DNA of 64,000 nt from Salinicola avicenniae (GCF_023736115.1 NZ_JAKQZC010000004.1:1-64000); one strand, 5' to 3'; shown: positions 27,272 to 35,652, counted from the first letter of the stretch. Translations and numbers: made by a program. Notes: generated by a model from the letters alone, not told the origin.

Positions 27272-27921
27272 ACCTGGAGCAGACCAATCTGATCATGCTG
27301 ACGGCGGTACTGGCGGCCATGTCGCTGTTGCCGCTGTTGATGATCGTCAGCACCGCTTTTCTGAAGATCGCGATCGTGCTGATGATTACCCGCAGCGCGC
27401 TGGGCGTTCAGCAGGTCCCGCCGAACATTGCGATCTACAGTATCGCGCTGGCGGCCACGCTATTCATCATGGCGCCCGTGGGCTACTCGGTGGCGGAAAA
27501 TTTTCGTGAGACACCGGCTGATTTCAGCAACGTGGAAACGCTGCAGGAGAGCGTTGTCGGCGGGCTCTCGCCGGTCAGCGACTTCATGCAGCGCAACGCC
27601 AATCCTGACCTGATCGCCCATCTCGATGGCATGACGCGCGACATCTGGCCCGAGGAGATATCGCGCGAGGTCGGTAGTGACAGCCTGGTGATCGTACTGC
27701 CGGCGTTCGTGCTGTCTGAGCTGCAGAAAGGTTTCGAGAGCGGCTTTCTGATCTATATCCCGTTCATCGTGGTCGATCTGATCGTCTCCAACCTGCTGCT
27801 GGCGCTGGGGATGCAGATGGTGTCACCGATGACCATCTCGCTGCCGCTGAAGATTCTGCTGTTCGTCATGGTGAGCGGCTGGACGCATCTTCTCGATAGT
27901 CTCTTCTACTCGTATCAGTGA
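27268..27921 (+). CDS. hrcR: export apparatus protein HrcR
   Basis: A 217-residue SctR (FliP-like) core of the export gate. It has four membrane segments and the conserved first part LMIVSTAFLKIAIVLMITRSALGVQQVPPN, with a periplasmic loop between segments 2 and 3. The C-terminus is of the LLLALGMQMVSP type. It overlaps hrcQ by ATGA. Confidence 0.97.
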   Translation: MNLEQTNLIMLTAVLAAMSLLPLLMIVSTAFLKIAIVLMITRSALGVQQVPPNIAIYSIALAATLFIMAPVGYSVAENFRETPADFSNVETLQESVVGGLSPVSDFMQRNANPDLIAHLDGMTRDIWPEEISREVGSDSLVIVLPAFVLSELQKGFESGFLIYIPFIVVDLIVSNLLLALGMQMVSPMTISLPLKILLFVMVSGWTHLLDSLFYSYQ

Positions 27922-27928
27922 GGCAGGC

Positions 27929-28189
27929 ATGGAACCGCTGGCGATACTCAAGCAGGGCATGACGCTGGTCGTGCTGCTATCGGCCCCAGCACTGATTGCG
28001 GCGGTGCTGGCAGGCGTACTGATCTCGCTCGTGCAGGGCATGATGCAGATACAGGACCAGACGCTTCCCTTTGGCATCAAGCTATTGGCGGTCAGTGTCA
28101 CGCTGGCCGCGACCGCTCGTTGGGTCGGCGTCGAACTGATCGAGCTGGCCAATCACGCTTTCGAGCAACTGATCTACCTCGAGGGGTGA
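27929..28189 (+). CDS. hrcS: export apparatus protein HrcS
   Basis: An 86-residue SctS (FliQ-like) with two membrane hairpins (MTLVVLLSAPALIAAVLAGVLISL, then LLAVSVTLAATARWVGVEL). QGMMQIQDQTLPFGIKL is the conserved cytoplasmic loop. It lies seven bases after hrcR and two bases before the GTG of hrcT. Confidence 0.96.
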   Translation: MEPLAILKQGMTLVVLLSAPALIAAVLAGVLISLVQGMMQIQDQTLPFGIKLLAVSVTLAATARWVGVELIELANHAFEQLIYLEG

Positions 28190-28191
28190 GC

Positions 28192-28992
28192 GTGGACGGT
28201 CCATTGCGCATCGTCGATTTCGACTTCGTCGTGGCCGTGGGCGTCGGCATGGCGCGTCTCTACCCCTGCGTGCTCCTGATCCCCGTGTTCAGCGCCGAAT
28301 ATCTCAAGGGGCTACCGCGACACGCCATCGTACTGGCACTGGCGTTGATCCCGGCCCCCGGCATCCGCGAGTTCCTGAGCGTCGAGACGCTCGGCGTTCT
28401 GGGTTTCGTCGGCCTTCTCGCCAAGGAGCTGCTGCTGGGCGGCGTCATCGGCATCCTGCTGGCCATGCCGTTCTGGATGTTCGAATCCGTCGGTGCCCTG
28501 TTCGACAGTCAGCGCGGTGCCCTGATGGGCGGGCAGATCAACCCGAACTTCGGGCCCAGCGATACACCGACCGGTCGTCTTTTTCGCGATATCACCATCT
28601 ACCTGCTGATCATGGTGCTGGGTTTTTCCGGGCTGGTGCAGTTGATCTGGGACAGCTACAAGCTGTGGCCGCCGACCGCCTGGTTTCCGCGCGTGGCGCC
28701 GGACGGCTTCGAGATCTTTCTCGGGGTGCTCGACGAGACGCTGAGACACATGGTGCTCTACGCCGCCCCCTTCATCGTCGTGATGCTACTGGTGGAGTTC
28801 GCCATGGGGGTAATGAATCTGTTCAGCCCTCAGCTCAACGTCTTTCTGCTCTCCGTGCCGGCCAAGAGCCTCATCGGCTTCGCGTTTCTCTTGCTGTATC
28901 TGCCGACACTGCTGGATCTGATGGCGCAACGTGTCGATCTCCTGAACGATCTGCCGGCGACGCTGACAGGGCTGTTCCAGGCGCCGCCTTGA
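28192..28992 (+). CDS. hrcT: export apparatus protein HrcT
   Basis: A 266-residue SctT (FliR-like) with about six membrane segments and the conserved SQRGALMGGQINPNFG and LGFSGLVQLIWDSY regions. The start is a GTG two bases after the hrcS stop (MDGPLRIVDFDF); the frame that runs back to 28120 overlaps hrcS and is not family-like. It completes the R-S-T export gate. Confidence 0.95.
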   Translation: MDGPLRIVDFDFVVAVGVGMARLYPCVLLIPVFSAEYLKGLPRHAIVLALALIPAPGIREFLSVETLGVLGFVGLLAKELLLGGVIGILLAMPFWMFESVGALFDSQRGALMGGQINPNFGPSDTPTGRLFRDITIYLLIMVLGFSGLVQLIWDSYKLWPPTAWFPRVAPDGFEIFLGVLDETLRHMVLYAAPFIVVMLLVEFAMGVMNLFSPQLNVFLLSVPAKSLIGFAFLLLYLPTLLDLMAQRVDLLNDLPATLTGLFQAPP

Positions 28993-29065
28993 AGCGTGGC
29001 GGTTCGGCGGATATCTCGCCGACGTCGACAGGCAGGCAAGCATTCACCGGGATAAGGGGCAGAGC

Positions 29066-30172
29066 ATGAGCGAGGGGGAAGGCGGGGGAGAAAAGAATCA
29101 GAGGGCGACGCCCAAGAAACTCGATGATCAACGCAAGAAAGGACAGGTCGCACAGAGTCAGGACTTCCCCAAGCTACTGATCCTGCTTGTGATCAGCGAG
29201 ATGGCGCTGGATCTGTCCGCGAGTAGCTTGGCGCGACTGCAGACGCTGGTGCTGCTGCCACTTGGACATCTCGAAATGCCGTTTCCGGCGGCCCTCGACT
29301 TGGTGCTGAACGGGGCGTTCGGCATATTGGCCTACTTCCTGCTGGTCACGATTGCCACCGCCATGCTCATGCGCGCGTTCGGCAGCTGGCTGCAGTTCGG
29401 CTTCCTGTTTGCGCCGGAAGCCGTCAAGCCGGATATCAAGAAGCTCAATCCGGTGACCAACTTCAAGGAGAAATTTTCCGGCAAGGCCTTCATGGATCTG
29501 CTGCTGAACGTGCTCAAGGCGATCTTTATCTCGCTGGTGGTCTACGCCGTGCTCAGCCCGGCGCTCGGTACGCTTATCCTGCTGGTCACGGCGGATCTGC
29601 AGCAATTCTGGCTTGGCCTGATCGCGCTGTTCCGGCAGGTGCTCTATTTCACGTTCGCGGTGCTGATCGTGCTGTCGGTCGGCGACCTGGGGATCCAGAA
29701 GTTCTTCTTCGCCCGCAAGATGCGCATGAGTCACGAGGATCTGAAGAAAGAGAGCAAGGAGACCCAGGGCAAGCCGGAGGTCAAGCAGGCGCAGCGAGAA
29801 CGCTCGATGGAGCTGCTGAATCAGCCGCCGGCCAATGACGCCCGGATCGAGGATGCGGACATGCTGGTGGTCAATCCGACCCATGTCGCCGTGGCGCTCT
29901 ACTATCGACCTGAGGAGACGGCGCTGCCCAAACTGTTGATCAAGGGCGGTGATGCGGAGGCTCGTGACTTGATCGCGCAGGCGCACCGCCACCAGATTCC
30001 GGTCCTGCAGTGCATTCGCCTCGCGCGGGCGATCTATCCCACCGATGTCGGCAGTTATATCCCGCGCGAGACGCTACGCGGCGTGGCCCAGCTCTACGGC
30101 ATGCTGCGCCAGCTCGATGCCTCGCTAGAGGGTGACGTGATCGAAGTGCCGGACAGCGTCTTCTCGCCGTGA
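29066..30172 (+). CDS. hrcU: autocleaving switch protein HrcU
   Basis: A 368-residue SctU (FlhB-like). An ATPKKLDDQRKKGQVAQSQD start is followed by four membrane segments, a basic cytoplasmic linker and the autocleavage site NPTH (Asn270-His273) within MLVVNPTHVAVALYY. Cleavage there permits the switch in substrate class. The protein ends RQLDASLEGDVIEVP. It is the last gene of the hrpJ operon and faces the convergent hrpF-hrpV block, with a palindromic element in between. Confidence 0.96.
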   Translation: MSEGEGGGEKNQRATPKKLDDQRKKGQVAQSQDFPKLLILLVISEMALDLSASSLARLQTLVLLPLGHLEMPFPAALDLVLNGAFGILAYFLLVTIATAMLMRAFGSWLQFGFLFAPEAVKPDIKKLNPVTNFKEKFSGKAFMDLLLNVLKAIFISLVVYAVLSPALGTLILLVTADLQQFWLGLIALFRQVLYFTFAVLIVLSVGDLGIQKFFFARKMRMSHEDLKKESKETQGKPEVKQAQRERSMELLNQPPANDARIEDADMLVVNPTHVAVALYYRPEETALPKLLIKGGDAEARDLIAQAHRHQIPVLQCIRLARAIYPTDVGSYIPRETLRGVAQLYGMLRQLDASLEGDVIEVPDSVFSP

Positions 30173-30180
30173 CGTTACGG

Positions 30181-30235
30181 CCTAGGCTTTGTGCGAAAAC
30201 TGCCTGTGCTCGCCGACTTTTCGTACGAATCCTAG
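30181..30235. repeat. imperfect palindrome between hrcU and the chaperone gene
   Basis: TAGGctttGTGCGAAAA at the left is mirrored by TTTTCGTACgaatCCTA at the right, giving ~17-base arms around a 20-base spacer. It lies exactly between convergent genes, and the right arm contains the stop codon of the minus-strand chaperone gene. A related shorter element (CCTAGGTTTTGT...AAAGTCCTAG) is at 43369-43394. It could act as a bidirectional terminator, or be a REP/MITE-like remnant. Confidence 0.65.
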
Positions 30236-30630
30236 TCCGGTAGCCAGGCGTCGACCTCCTGGGCGACCTGCATGAACCCCGTGACCCAGTCGCAGAAGAT
30301 GTTGGTCGAGAGCAGGGAGAGTGGCACGACGGTCATCAGGCGCAGCGCTTCCCTGTCGTCCAGCACTAGCCAACTGCCGGCAAGCCTTGCCTGATCGGCG
30401 TTGATCCGTAGCATGGCGCTGGCATCGAGAGCGCTCGTCTCGGCGGCAGAGCGTAGCTGGCGATGCACGGTCACCAGGTCCTGGTCGGGGGTGAACTCGA
30501 TAATCGCCGCCTCGCGGTGATGTGTATCGAACAGGGCACAGGCGCCGTCGCGAAGCGTCAGCGGGATGCCCAGGCGCTCGCCAAGGGCCGCAATGCAGGA
30601 GGTCGAGGCGTCGGAAGACGAGAGGGTCAT
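30232..30630 (-). CDS. CesT-family type III chaperone
   Basis: A 132-residue acidic protein with the CesT/ShcA chaperone pattern: an N-terminal helix (CIAALGERLGIPLTL), a beta sheet (AAIIEFTPDQDLVTVHRQL), a central helix, further strands and a C-terminal helix ending MQVAQEVDAWLPD. Such class I chaperones keep one effector partly unfolded for export. It lies 95 bases after hrpV on the same strand and probably ends the hrpF operon. No cognate effector adjoins it, so the client may be an effector elsewhere or HrpK. No good ribosome site precedes the ATG. Confidence 0.72.
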   Translation of the reverse strand: MTLSSSDASTSCIAALGERLGIPLTLRDGACALFDTHHREAAIIEFTPDQDLVTVHRQLRSAAETSALDASAMLRINADQARLAGSWLVLDDREALRLMTVVPLSLLSTNIFCDWVTGFMQVAQEVDAWLPD

Positions 30631-30724
30631 GGAAAGTATCCGAAAGTGAGCGAGAGAGAAAAGCCGGGGAAGACATCCGACGGCCGCGTTGAAACTCTGC
30701 GCCGTACGGCACGGTTCAGCCGCT

Positions 30725-31078
30725 TCACGGGGCCGCCGTGGCGGCGGGCAGGTCGCATAGGGCGATCGCCTGATCGATGAAGGCTTCGATGGCGCGGGGG
30801 GCGAGAAGCGATGCCGTCATCCGGTGCCGGATGACGAGCGCGTCGTCGTCCATGACGATTGAGCAGTCCTGAAAGGCTTCGGCATGCTCGTAGCGACGGA
30901 TCAGGGTCGCTTCGATTTGACGGGGGGCGTGGGCATTCGGGTACAGACGCATTTCCAGGCAGCCAGCTGCCCCGATGTGGTGATGCGCGAACTCGACGCC
31001 GAGCGCCGCCGGCCACTGGACATCGGCGCCCGCCGCTGTCCGCTCGATAAAGCGGGTGCGCGATTCAACTTGTGCCAT
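30725..31078 (-). CDS. hrpV: hrp regulator HrpV
   Basis: A 117-residue protein at the conserved hrpV position after hrpT. In P. syringae HrpV binds the enhancer-binding activator HrpS and represses hrpL expression. Features include an N-terminal FIERTAAGADVQWPAALGVEFAHH segment and a C-terminal helix APRAIEAFIDQAIALCDLP. The sequence is weakly conserved; the call rests on size, operon position and general similarity. Its presence implies a HrpS-like activator encoded outside the window. Confidence 0.75.
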   Translation of the reverse strand: MAQVESRTRFIERTAAGADVQWPAALGVEFAHHHIGAAGCLEMRLYPNAHAPRQIEATLIRRYEHAEAFQDCSIVMDDDALVIRHRMTASLLAPRAIEAFIDQAIALCDLPAATAAP

Positions 31079-31094
31079 GTCGAGGCTCCAAGGG

Positions 31095-31304
31095 CTAGTT
31101 CACGGGGACGCGAACCCGGCTGTAATCCGAGGATTCCGCGGCTTCGGTTGCGGTCTGCATGGCAGGGGACCACCAGATCACCATCGAATCCGGCGTGGCC
31201 GCCGGCCGCTGACAGCTAAGATCCGTGCACTCCTGGCGGGAGGCGCATCCCGCCAGCAGGGCCAGGAGGATCGACACGATGAAAAGACGTGGAACATGGT
31301 TCAC
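31095..31304 (-). CDS. hrpT: small lipoprotein HrpT (secretin pilotin-like)
   Basis: A 69-residue lipoprotein precursor: RLFIVSILLALLAGCASRQ is a signal sequence with the lipobox LAGC (Cys20). HrpT proteins are tiny outer-membrane lipoproteins that assist HrcC secretin assembly. It overlaps the hrcC stop by four bases (ATGA), and the hrcC-hrpT-hrpV order is the P. syringae/Erwinia order. Two further cysteines (ECTDLSC) are in the mature part. Confidence 0.82.
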   Translation of the reverse strand: MNHVPRLFIVSILLALLAGCASRQECTDLSCQRPAATPDSMVIWWSPAMQTATEAAESSDYSRVRVPVN

Positions 31305-33478
31305 TGATGATCTCCCGTAGAGCGATTGTCAGGCGTCAGCAGCGATGCACGTTGTTGCGTGCCGGGCGGTAGCGGTTCGGGATGTCGCGTGGCGACGAGG
31401 ACTTCGGTCTGCTCGCCCGGCGCTAGCCAGACTCGGGGCCAGGCGGCCACGGCCAGGGTCCGTCGGCCGTTGCAGTGGATTTCGTCGAAGCGCCGACGCT
31501 CGTCGGTGAGGTTGCGCACCACGGTAATGCCGACATCGAACTGATCGCCGCGGTACCACTGCTGTTGGTCTTGCTGAATCGCCATCTCGGCCGTCGACCG
31601 GCACAGCGCGCTCGGCGTCTCCGGCGGCTCGCCCGGTGAGAAACCGGCCGGGATTCGGCTGGCCGCCAGGTTGGCCAGAGCCTGCTCGACCGCAGGACGC
31701 TCGATCTCCGATGCGCGGCGCTGATCGATGCGGTCCAGCGTGTTGTTGACGCCATAGCGATCCGAGGGTGGCAGGTACTCGGAGGGATTCACCTGATCGC
31801 CGAGCAGACGCGGGGTAATGATGAAGAGGCGCTCGCGTTGGCGGCTCTCGCTCTCGGACGAGGAGAAGAACAGATCGCCCAAAATGGGAATATGCCCCAG
31901 GATCGGCACGCGTCGACGCTCGCGACTATTCTCGCGGGAGTGGAATCCGCCGATGACCAGCGACCGCTTTTCATCCACTACGGCCTGCGTGCTGACCGTG
32001 GCGCGGCTGACGCCGGGCAGACCGGGGTTGATGCTGGACTCCTCGATCTGTCCGTCCTCCACGTTGACGTCCATCTGGATGACGTCCCGCGGCGACAGGT
32101 CGGTCTGTGGCTGATTCTCGCGGATGACATGGGGGATGACCCGTAGGGTGGTTCCCGCGGTGACCGGCTGGATATTGGCGACCCGCTCGCCGACCGCCGT
32201 GATGTAGTCGGTATCGCTCAGGTCGATGACGGCAGGCTGGTTGTCGATGGTCAGAATCGACGGATTGGCGACGAGTGTCGCCGAGCCCTCGCCCTCCAGC
32301 GCGCGCAGCTGGGCAAAGAAGTTATCGTAGTCGTTGATGTAGATGGTGGAGTTGCTGCCTTGCGGAATCATCGAGGCGCCGGCATCGAAGTTGCCGTTCT
32401 CGACCTGCCAGTTCGAGGAGAGCGCGCCAAGGCGATCCCGGTCGATGTCGACGATGATGGCATCCACCTCGACCAGATCCCGCGGGACGTCCAATTGATC
32501 GATCAGGTTCTGATAGAGCGGCCGTCGCTCGGGATCGTCATAGATCAGCACCGCGTTGTTGCGGATATCGGCGGCGACGCGAATGCCCTCCTCGTCACCG
32601 GCGAGGCGACGTAGCTCCGAACGGTCGCGGGGTCTGGCCTGGCTGATCAGCCCCTGCGCCACTTCGTTGCTGAAACCGTCGAGGCTGCCCAGCGCGGCCC
32701 CCGTGCTGCCTGGGCCGCTCTGACTGGCGGCCGTGAAGCCGCTGTAGCGCGTCTGGTCACCGCCTTCCGGATTGAGCAGGTCAGTGAGGATGCTGGCCAC
32801 GCCGGGAATGGTCAGCGACTTGTCTCGGTAGCTGATCTGGCGATCGCCCACCTGCGCGTAACGCAGCGAGAAGCTGATGACCTCCTGTTTCTCGTCCTCG
32901 GACTTGCGCTCTCTCGCGAAGCGGCGCACCAGCTCGACGTAACGTGTCGGGCCAGTGACCAGCACCACGCCTTCATCAGGGATCTCGCCCCAGCCGAAGC
33001 GCGCGTCGAGCAGGCCGATATCTGTCAGGGCCTGGCGCAGGTCCGGCGCGGCGTCGGCCGAGATCTCGATCCTTGCCGACGTCTCGCTCGAGGTCGGGCT
33101 GACGTACAACGTGTTGTTGTAGACGAACCACTGGAAATGGAACTGGTTGGCTAGCCGATCGAGCGCGTCACTGGCCGAATTCGCTGACAGGTTGCCTTCG
33201 ACCGTACCGGTGACCGATGCCTCGATACGCGGAATGACTCCGAATGTCTGGGCAAAATCGCGGATGACGCCCTGCAGCGACATACCGTTTGCCGCGTAGG
33301 CATACGAGGCGTCCTGCCAGGTCTCTGGCGCGACCGCCTCGGCGTCTCCGGTGCCGATCATCAATACGGCCGATAACAGTAGCGCCGCTCCCCGCGGTAC
33401 GTGGCGCCCCCCCGGGGGCAGCCGTCTTGACGAAGGCGCGGAGCGTAACCGTGCCAGGACACCTCGTTTCATGGGCAT
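31301..33478 (-). CDS. hrcC: outer-membrane secretin HrcC
   Basis: A ~725-residue SctC secretin that forms the outer-membrane pore. A signal peptide (GAALLLSAVLMIGTGDAEA) is followed by N-domains (SLQGVIRDFAQTFGVIPRIEASVTGTVEG; GWGEIPDEGVVLVTGPTRYVELV). The secretin core has VDAIIVDIDR, TLRVIPHVI and RATVSTQAVVDEKRSLVIGG, then HIPILGDLFFSS. The start MPMKRGVLA at 33478 follows GAGAGCGAG; two nearby in-frame ATGs are alternatives. It belongs to the hrpF-hrpG-hrcC-hrpT-hrpV operon. Confidence 0.95.
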   Translation of the reverse strand: MPMKRGVLARLRSAPSSRRLPPGGRHVPRGAALLLSAVLMIGTGDAEAVAPETWQDASYAYAANGMSLQGVIRDFAQTFGVIPRIEASVTGTVEGNLSANSASDALDRLANQFHFQWFVYNNTLYVSPTSSETSARIEISADAAPDLRQALTDIGLLDARFGWGEIPDEGVVLVTGPTRYVELVRRFARERKSEDEKQEVISFSLRYAQVGDRQISYRDKSLTIPGVASILTDLLNPEGGDQTRYSGFTAASQSGPGSTGAALGSLDGFSNEVAQGLISQARPRDRSELRRLAGDEEGIRVAADIRNNAVLIYDDPERRPLYQNLIDQLDVPRDLVEVDAIIVDIDRDRLGALSSNWQVENGNFDAGASMIPQGSNSTIYINDYDNFFAQLRALEGEGSATLVANPSILTIDNQPAVIDLSDTDYITAVGERVANIQPVTAGTTLRVIPHVIRENQPQTDLSPRDVIQMDVNVEDGQIEESSINPGLPGVSRATVSTQAVVDEKRSLVIGGFHSRENSRERRRVPILGHIPILGDLFFSSSESESRQRERLFIITPRLLGDQVNPSEYLPPSDRYGVNNTLDRIDQRRASEIERPAVEQALANLAASRIPAGFSPGEPPETPSALCRSTAEMAIQQDQQQWYRGDQFDVGITVVRNLTDERRRFDEIHCNGRRTLAVAAWPRVWLAPGEQTEVLVATRHPEPLPPGTQQRASLLTPDNRSTGDHQ

Positions 33479-33517
33479 TGGGACTCGCTCTCTAACTGGG
33501 CTCAACTCTAACTGGGC

Positions 33518-33904
33518 TTAACTTCCGGCCGGCATGGCGCCGCCGGGGAGGGGCTGGTCATTCGCGATTTGCTGGTAGCTGTCGCGTTGGTTCAGAAGGG
33601 TCTCCAGCGTGTCCAGGACCGCATTCCCGGTTGCCTCGCGGACAATCGCGATCAGCCAGAGGTCACCATCGTCCGGGTTGAGAGCCAGCGACCCCGGGTG
33701 GGCTGCCGTGGACGCGCCAGCGCACTGCAAGGTGGCGCGCCACTGCCCGTCGTTCTCCGGCAGCGGCAGATGGATATCGATACGGACACCGTGGGCGACA
33801 TGTCGAAGCCGCGCCGCCTGATCGTCGAACTCCGCGGCCAGCGGTGGCGCACTCGGATCGGTGCACCAGCGGCACAGGTATTGCTCAAACTCGGGAGATT
33901 CCAT
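33518..33904 (-). CDS. hrpG: hrp regulator/chaperone-like protein HrpG
   Basis: A 128-residue protein in the hrpG position between hrpF and hrcC. P. syringae HrpG has a CesT-like fold and relieves repression by binding HrpV. Here the pattern is an N-terminal helix (PEFEQYLCRWCTD), strands (GVRIDIHLPLPENDGQWRATL, DGDLWLIAIV) and a C-terminal helix (NAVLDTLETLLNQRDSYQQI), in line with that fold. Sequence conservation is low; position is the main support. Confidence 0.75.
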   Translation of the reverse strand: MESPEFEQYLCRWCTDPSAPPLAAEFDDQAARLRHVAHGVRIDIHLPLPENDGQWRATLQCAGASTAAHPGSLALNPDDGDLWLIAIVREATGNAVLDTLETLLNQRDSYQQIANDQPLPGGAMPAGS

Positions 33905-34032
33905 CGGTTAGGTTCATCGTATCGGTTCCATTTGCGAGGCGGTGCCGTGCGGCGGCTTTGGCCACGCGCATCGCTTCCTGCCACATCGAGTCGATCGCCC
34001 ACCATGATGCCTGGCTTCACCATCCCAGGCTT

Positions 34033-34061
34033 CGCATCTCAGGGCACCGCATCTCAGGGCA
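34033..34061. repeat. 15-base tandem duplication at the hrpF stop
   Basis: CGCATCTCAGGGCA occurs twice with a 15-base period. On the minus strand the upstream (34061) side lies across the last codons and stop of hrpF (ATGCCCTGA) and the other copy follows the stop. A GCCTGG...CCCAGGC hairpin lies further on at 34009-34030. It is probably a slippage duplication. Confidence 0.7.
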
Positions 34062-34272
34062 TCGAATCGATGATCTTGGTCGCCAGGTTATGGTTGTACT
34101 TTGCGTTGTTGGTCACCGCGTACTGGATACCGCTGGCCTGCTGAACCAGGTTGGAAAACTGCGCCATATCCTCCGGTGAGCCGGTACTGGTCAGTGCGGC
34201 CTTGCTGATTTCTTTCATGGCGTGTTCGAAACGATTGTCCATGTGTCGTTGATCGGCGCTGATCGAAGCCAT
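34054..34272 (-). CDS. hrpF: small hrp protein HrpF
   Basis: A 72-residue acidic helical protein in the hrpF position: first gene of the hrpF-hrpG-hrcC-hrpT-hrpV operon, with its own hrp box 83 bases upstream. It reads DQRHMDNRFEHAMKEISKAAL then SPEDMAQFSNLVQQASGIQYAV, resembling P. syringae HrpF (74 residues), which is required for secretion and is thought to act as a pilin co-chaperone. It has no cysteine and no signal peptide. AGGAGAG precedes the ATG on the minus strand. Confidence 0.8.
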   Translation of the reverse strand: MASISADQRHMDNRFEHAMKEISKAALTSTGSPEDMAQFSNLVQQASGIQYAVTNNAKYNHNLATKIIDSMP

Positions 34273-34355
34273 GGCGGCTCTCCTTACCGTGGTGTGGGGG
34301 GCAATGACGTTGTCCGGTCGTAACCGATGCCCGCTGATCTGCGGGATGCTGTCGT

Positions 34356-34383
34356 TGTGTGATCATTTTCCACGAACGGTTCC
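34356..34383 (-). promoter_or_regulatory. hrp box of the hrpF-hrpV operon
   Basis: On the minus strand: GGAACC, 15 bases, TCACACA. It has the same first-position T as several other boxes here. The hrpF start lies 83 bases downstream. Confidence 0.78.
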
Positions 34384-34884
34384 CGACTCGATGCTCCAAC
34401 ATTCGCTGGAGACGTTGAATCGCCATGTCATGCCACTGGTGTCATAGGGTGCCAATGACGATGACTCCGCTTCATTCGAGCGTTTTGCGTGATTTAAATG
34501 CTTGTAATCCTCTCAAGAAATGAACCATTCGGTCCTGATTTGTTTAACAAATCCTGTATTCGCTTATTGCTAATTTAGACGTAAAGCGAGTGACTGTTTT
34601 CAATATGTTGCTTTGAAGTTTCGCTATGTTCCGGGTTGTTTTGCATTCAGCAAATCCCACTTATCCACCTGTTTTCTAAAGCGTAGAAAGAAAACTTTTA
34701 TTTCAAGAATGTATAAAAATAAACACGATGAATCACAAAACATCATTGTTTTGACTCAACTTGTTGTTGTTGTCGTACCGTTCAATTAAAAACCGCTGAG
34801 TCATGAAGTGCCCTGATACATCTCCAAAAAAGGGGCGCTTTCATGATTTCACTCTATTTTTTGACGTGAAAAGTTGAGGATTCC
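34384..34884. promoter_or_regulatory. AT-rich divergent region upstream of hrpL
   Basis: These ~500 bases hold no gene. The section 34681-34740 is 25% G+C (15 of 60 counted), against well over 60% in the flanks. An inverted repeat lies at 34801-34846: TCATGAAGTGCCC faces GGGGCGCTTTCATGA around 18 bases that include an A-run. It ends 38 bases before hrpL. I looked for the sigma54 -24/-12 pattern known from other hrpL genes and found no good match. The palindrome may be an operator or an attenuator-like hairpin. Confidence 0.6.
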
Positions 34885-35484
34885 ATGGTCGTTCATTGTG
34901 ACTCGAAGACGCGAGAAGTCGGTCATTCTCTGGGGATGGCTGCACGTTGTCTCGACATCGAAGGGATGCCGCCACCTTCCAAACGTGTTGAGCTAGAGCG
35001 GCTTCTCAGTACCGGAAGTCGGAAAGTCGAAAACTTCGTTCGTAAGAGAATGTTTCAGTCTCAAGATGCCGAGGATGTGATCCAGCAGACGTATCTCGAG
35101 GCATGGCGAAACCGGAGTCGATATGCCAGCGTCTCTTCGCCGGAAACGTGGGTCTGTGGGATTGCGCTCAACCTCGTCAGGAAATACTTCCAGAACACGA
35201 TGCGTCCCTCTGCCAGTAACATCGACGATATTGCATCGGGAGATATCGATGTTTTTTACCTCAGCTCCATCGACCCTGATCGCCGCGCTGAGTGTCAGCA
35301 GCGCCTGCACCTGACATTGGAAAAAATCCAGCAGTTGCCGGGAGATATGCGGGCCACGCTGGAAGCTCGATTGGAAAGCGACGGCAGCTATCAGGATACG
35401 GCTCAACGATTGGGCGTCGCAGTCGGTACGGTTCGTTCTCGTCTTTCCAGGGCTCGTGCGCAGCTTAGGGAAGCGTCTCAATAG
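34885..35484 (+). CDS. hrpL: ECF sigma factor HrpL
   Basis: A 199-residue extracytoplasmic-function sigma factor. Region 2 reads VRKRMFQSQDAEDVIQQTYLEAWRN. Region 4 is YQDTAQRLGVAVGTVRSRLSRARAQLRE, a helix-turn-helix for the -35 GGAACC element. HrpL is the master activator of Hrp1 systems, and seven matching promoters lie in this island. GAGG precedes the ATG. Its place between hrpF and the harpin gene differs from the P. syringae order (next to hrpJ). No anti-sigma gene adjoins it. The upstream DNA is strikingly AT-rich. Confidence 0.9.
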   Translation: MVVHCDSKTREVGHSLGMAARCLDIEGMPPPSKRVELERLLSTGSRKVENFVRKRMFQSQDAEDVIQQTYLEAWRNRSRYASVSSPETWVCGIALNLVRKYFQNTMRPSASNIDDIASGDIDVFYLSSIDPDRRAECQQRLHLTLEKIQQLPGDMRATLEARLESDGSYQDTAQRLGVAVGTVRSRLSRARAQLREASQ

Positions 35485-35529
35485 CGCATGTCTTTGATGT
35501 CCTGACCGCCTTCGGCTTGCCTTGACGAG

Positions 35530-35557
35530 GGAACCTGCCGCGTAAAAATTTCACTCA
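35530..35557 (+). promoter_or_regulatory. hrp box of the harpin gene
   Basis: GGAACC, 15 bases, TCACTCA. It lies ~95 bases before the harpin ATG and directly after hrpL. Confidence 0.78.
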
Positions 35558-35652
35558 GCAAGAGAGCGGCATGGGCCTCTCGGGTTGGCCTGCCTCGAGT
35601 TCGAGGTACCGGTCAGCCGTCTTCCTCACGATAGCGATACGGGAGAAGCCGA

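Noticed and set aside
30182..30712. 176-codon alternative minus-strand frame over the CesT-like chaperone gene
   Set aside because: It is Arg/Pro-rich without a recognisable fold; the frame at 30232-30630 has the chaperone pattern.
34384..34884. sigma54 promoter of hrpL
   Set aside because: Candidate GG...GC pairs have the wrong spacing (8, 11 or 16 instead of 10 bases), so no site is claimed.
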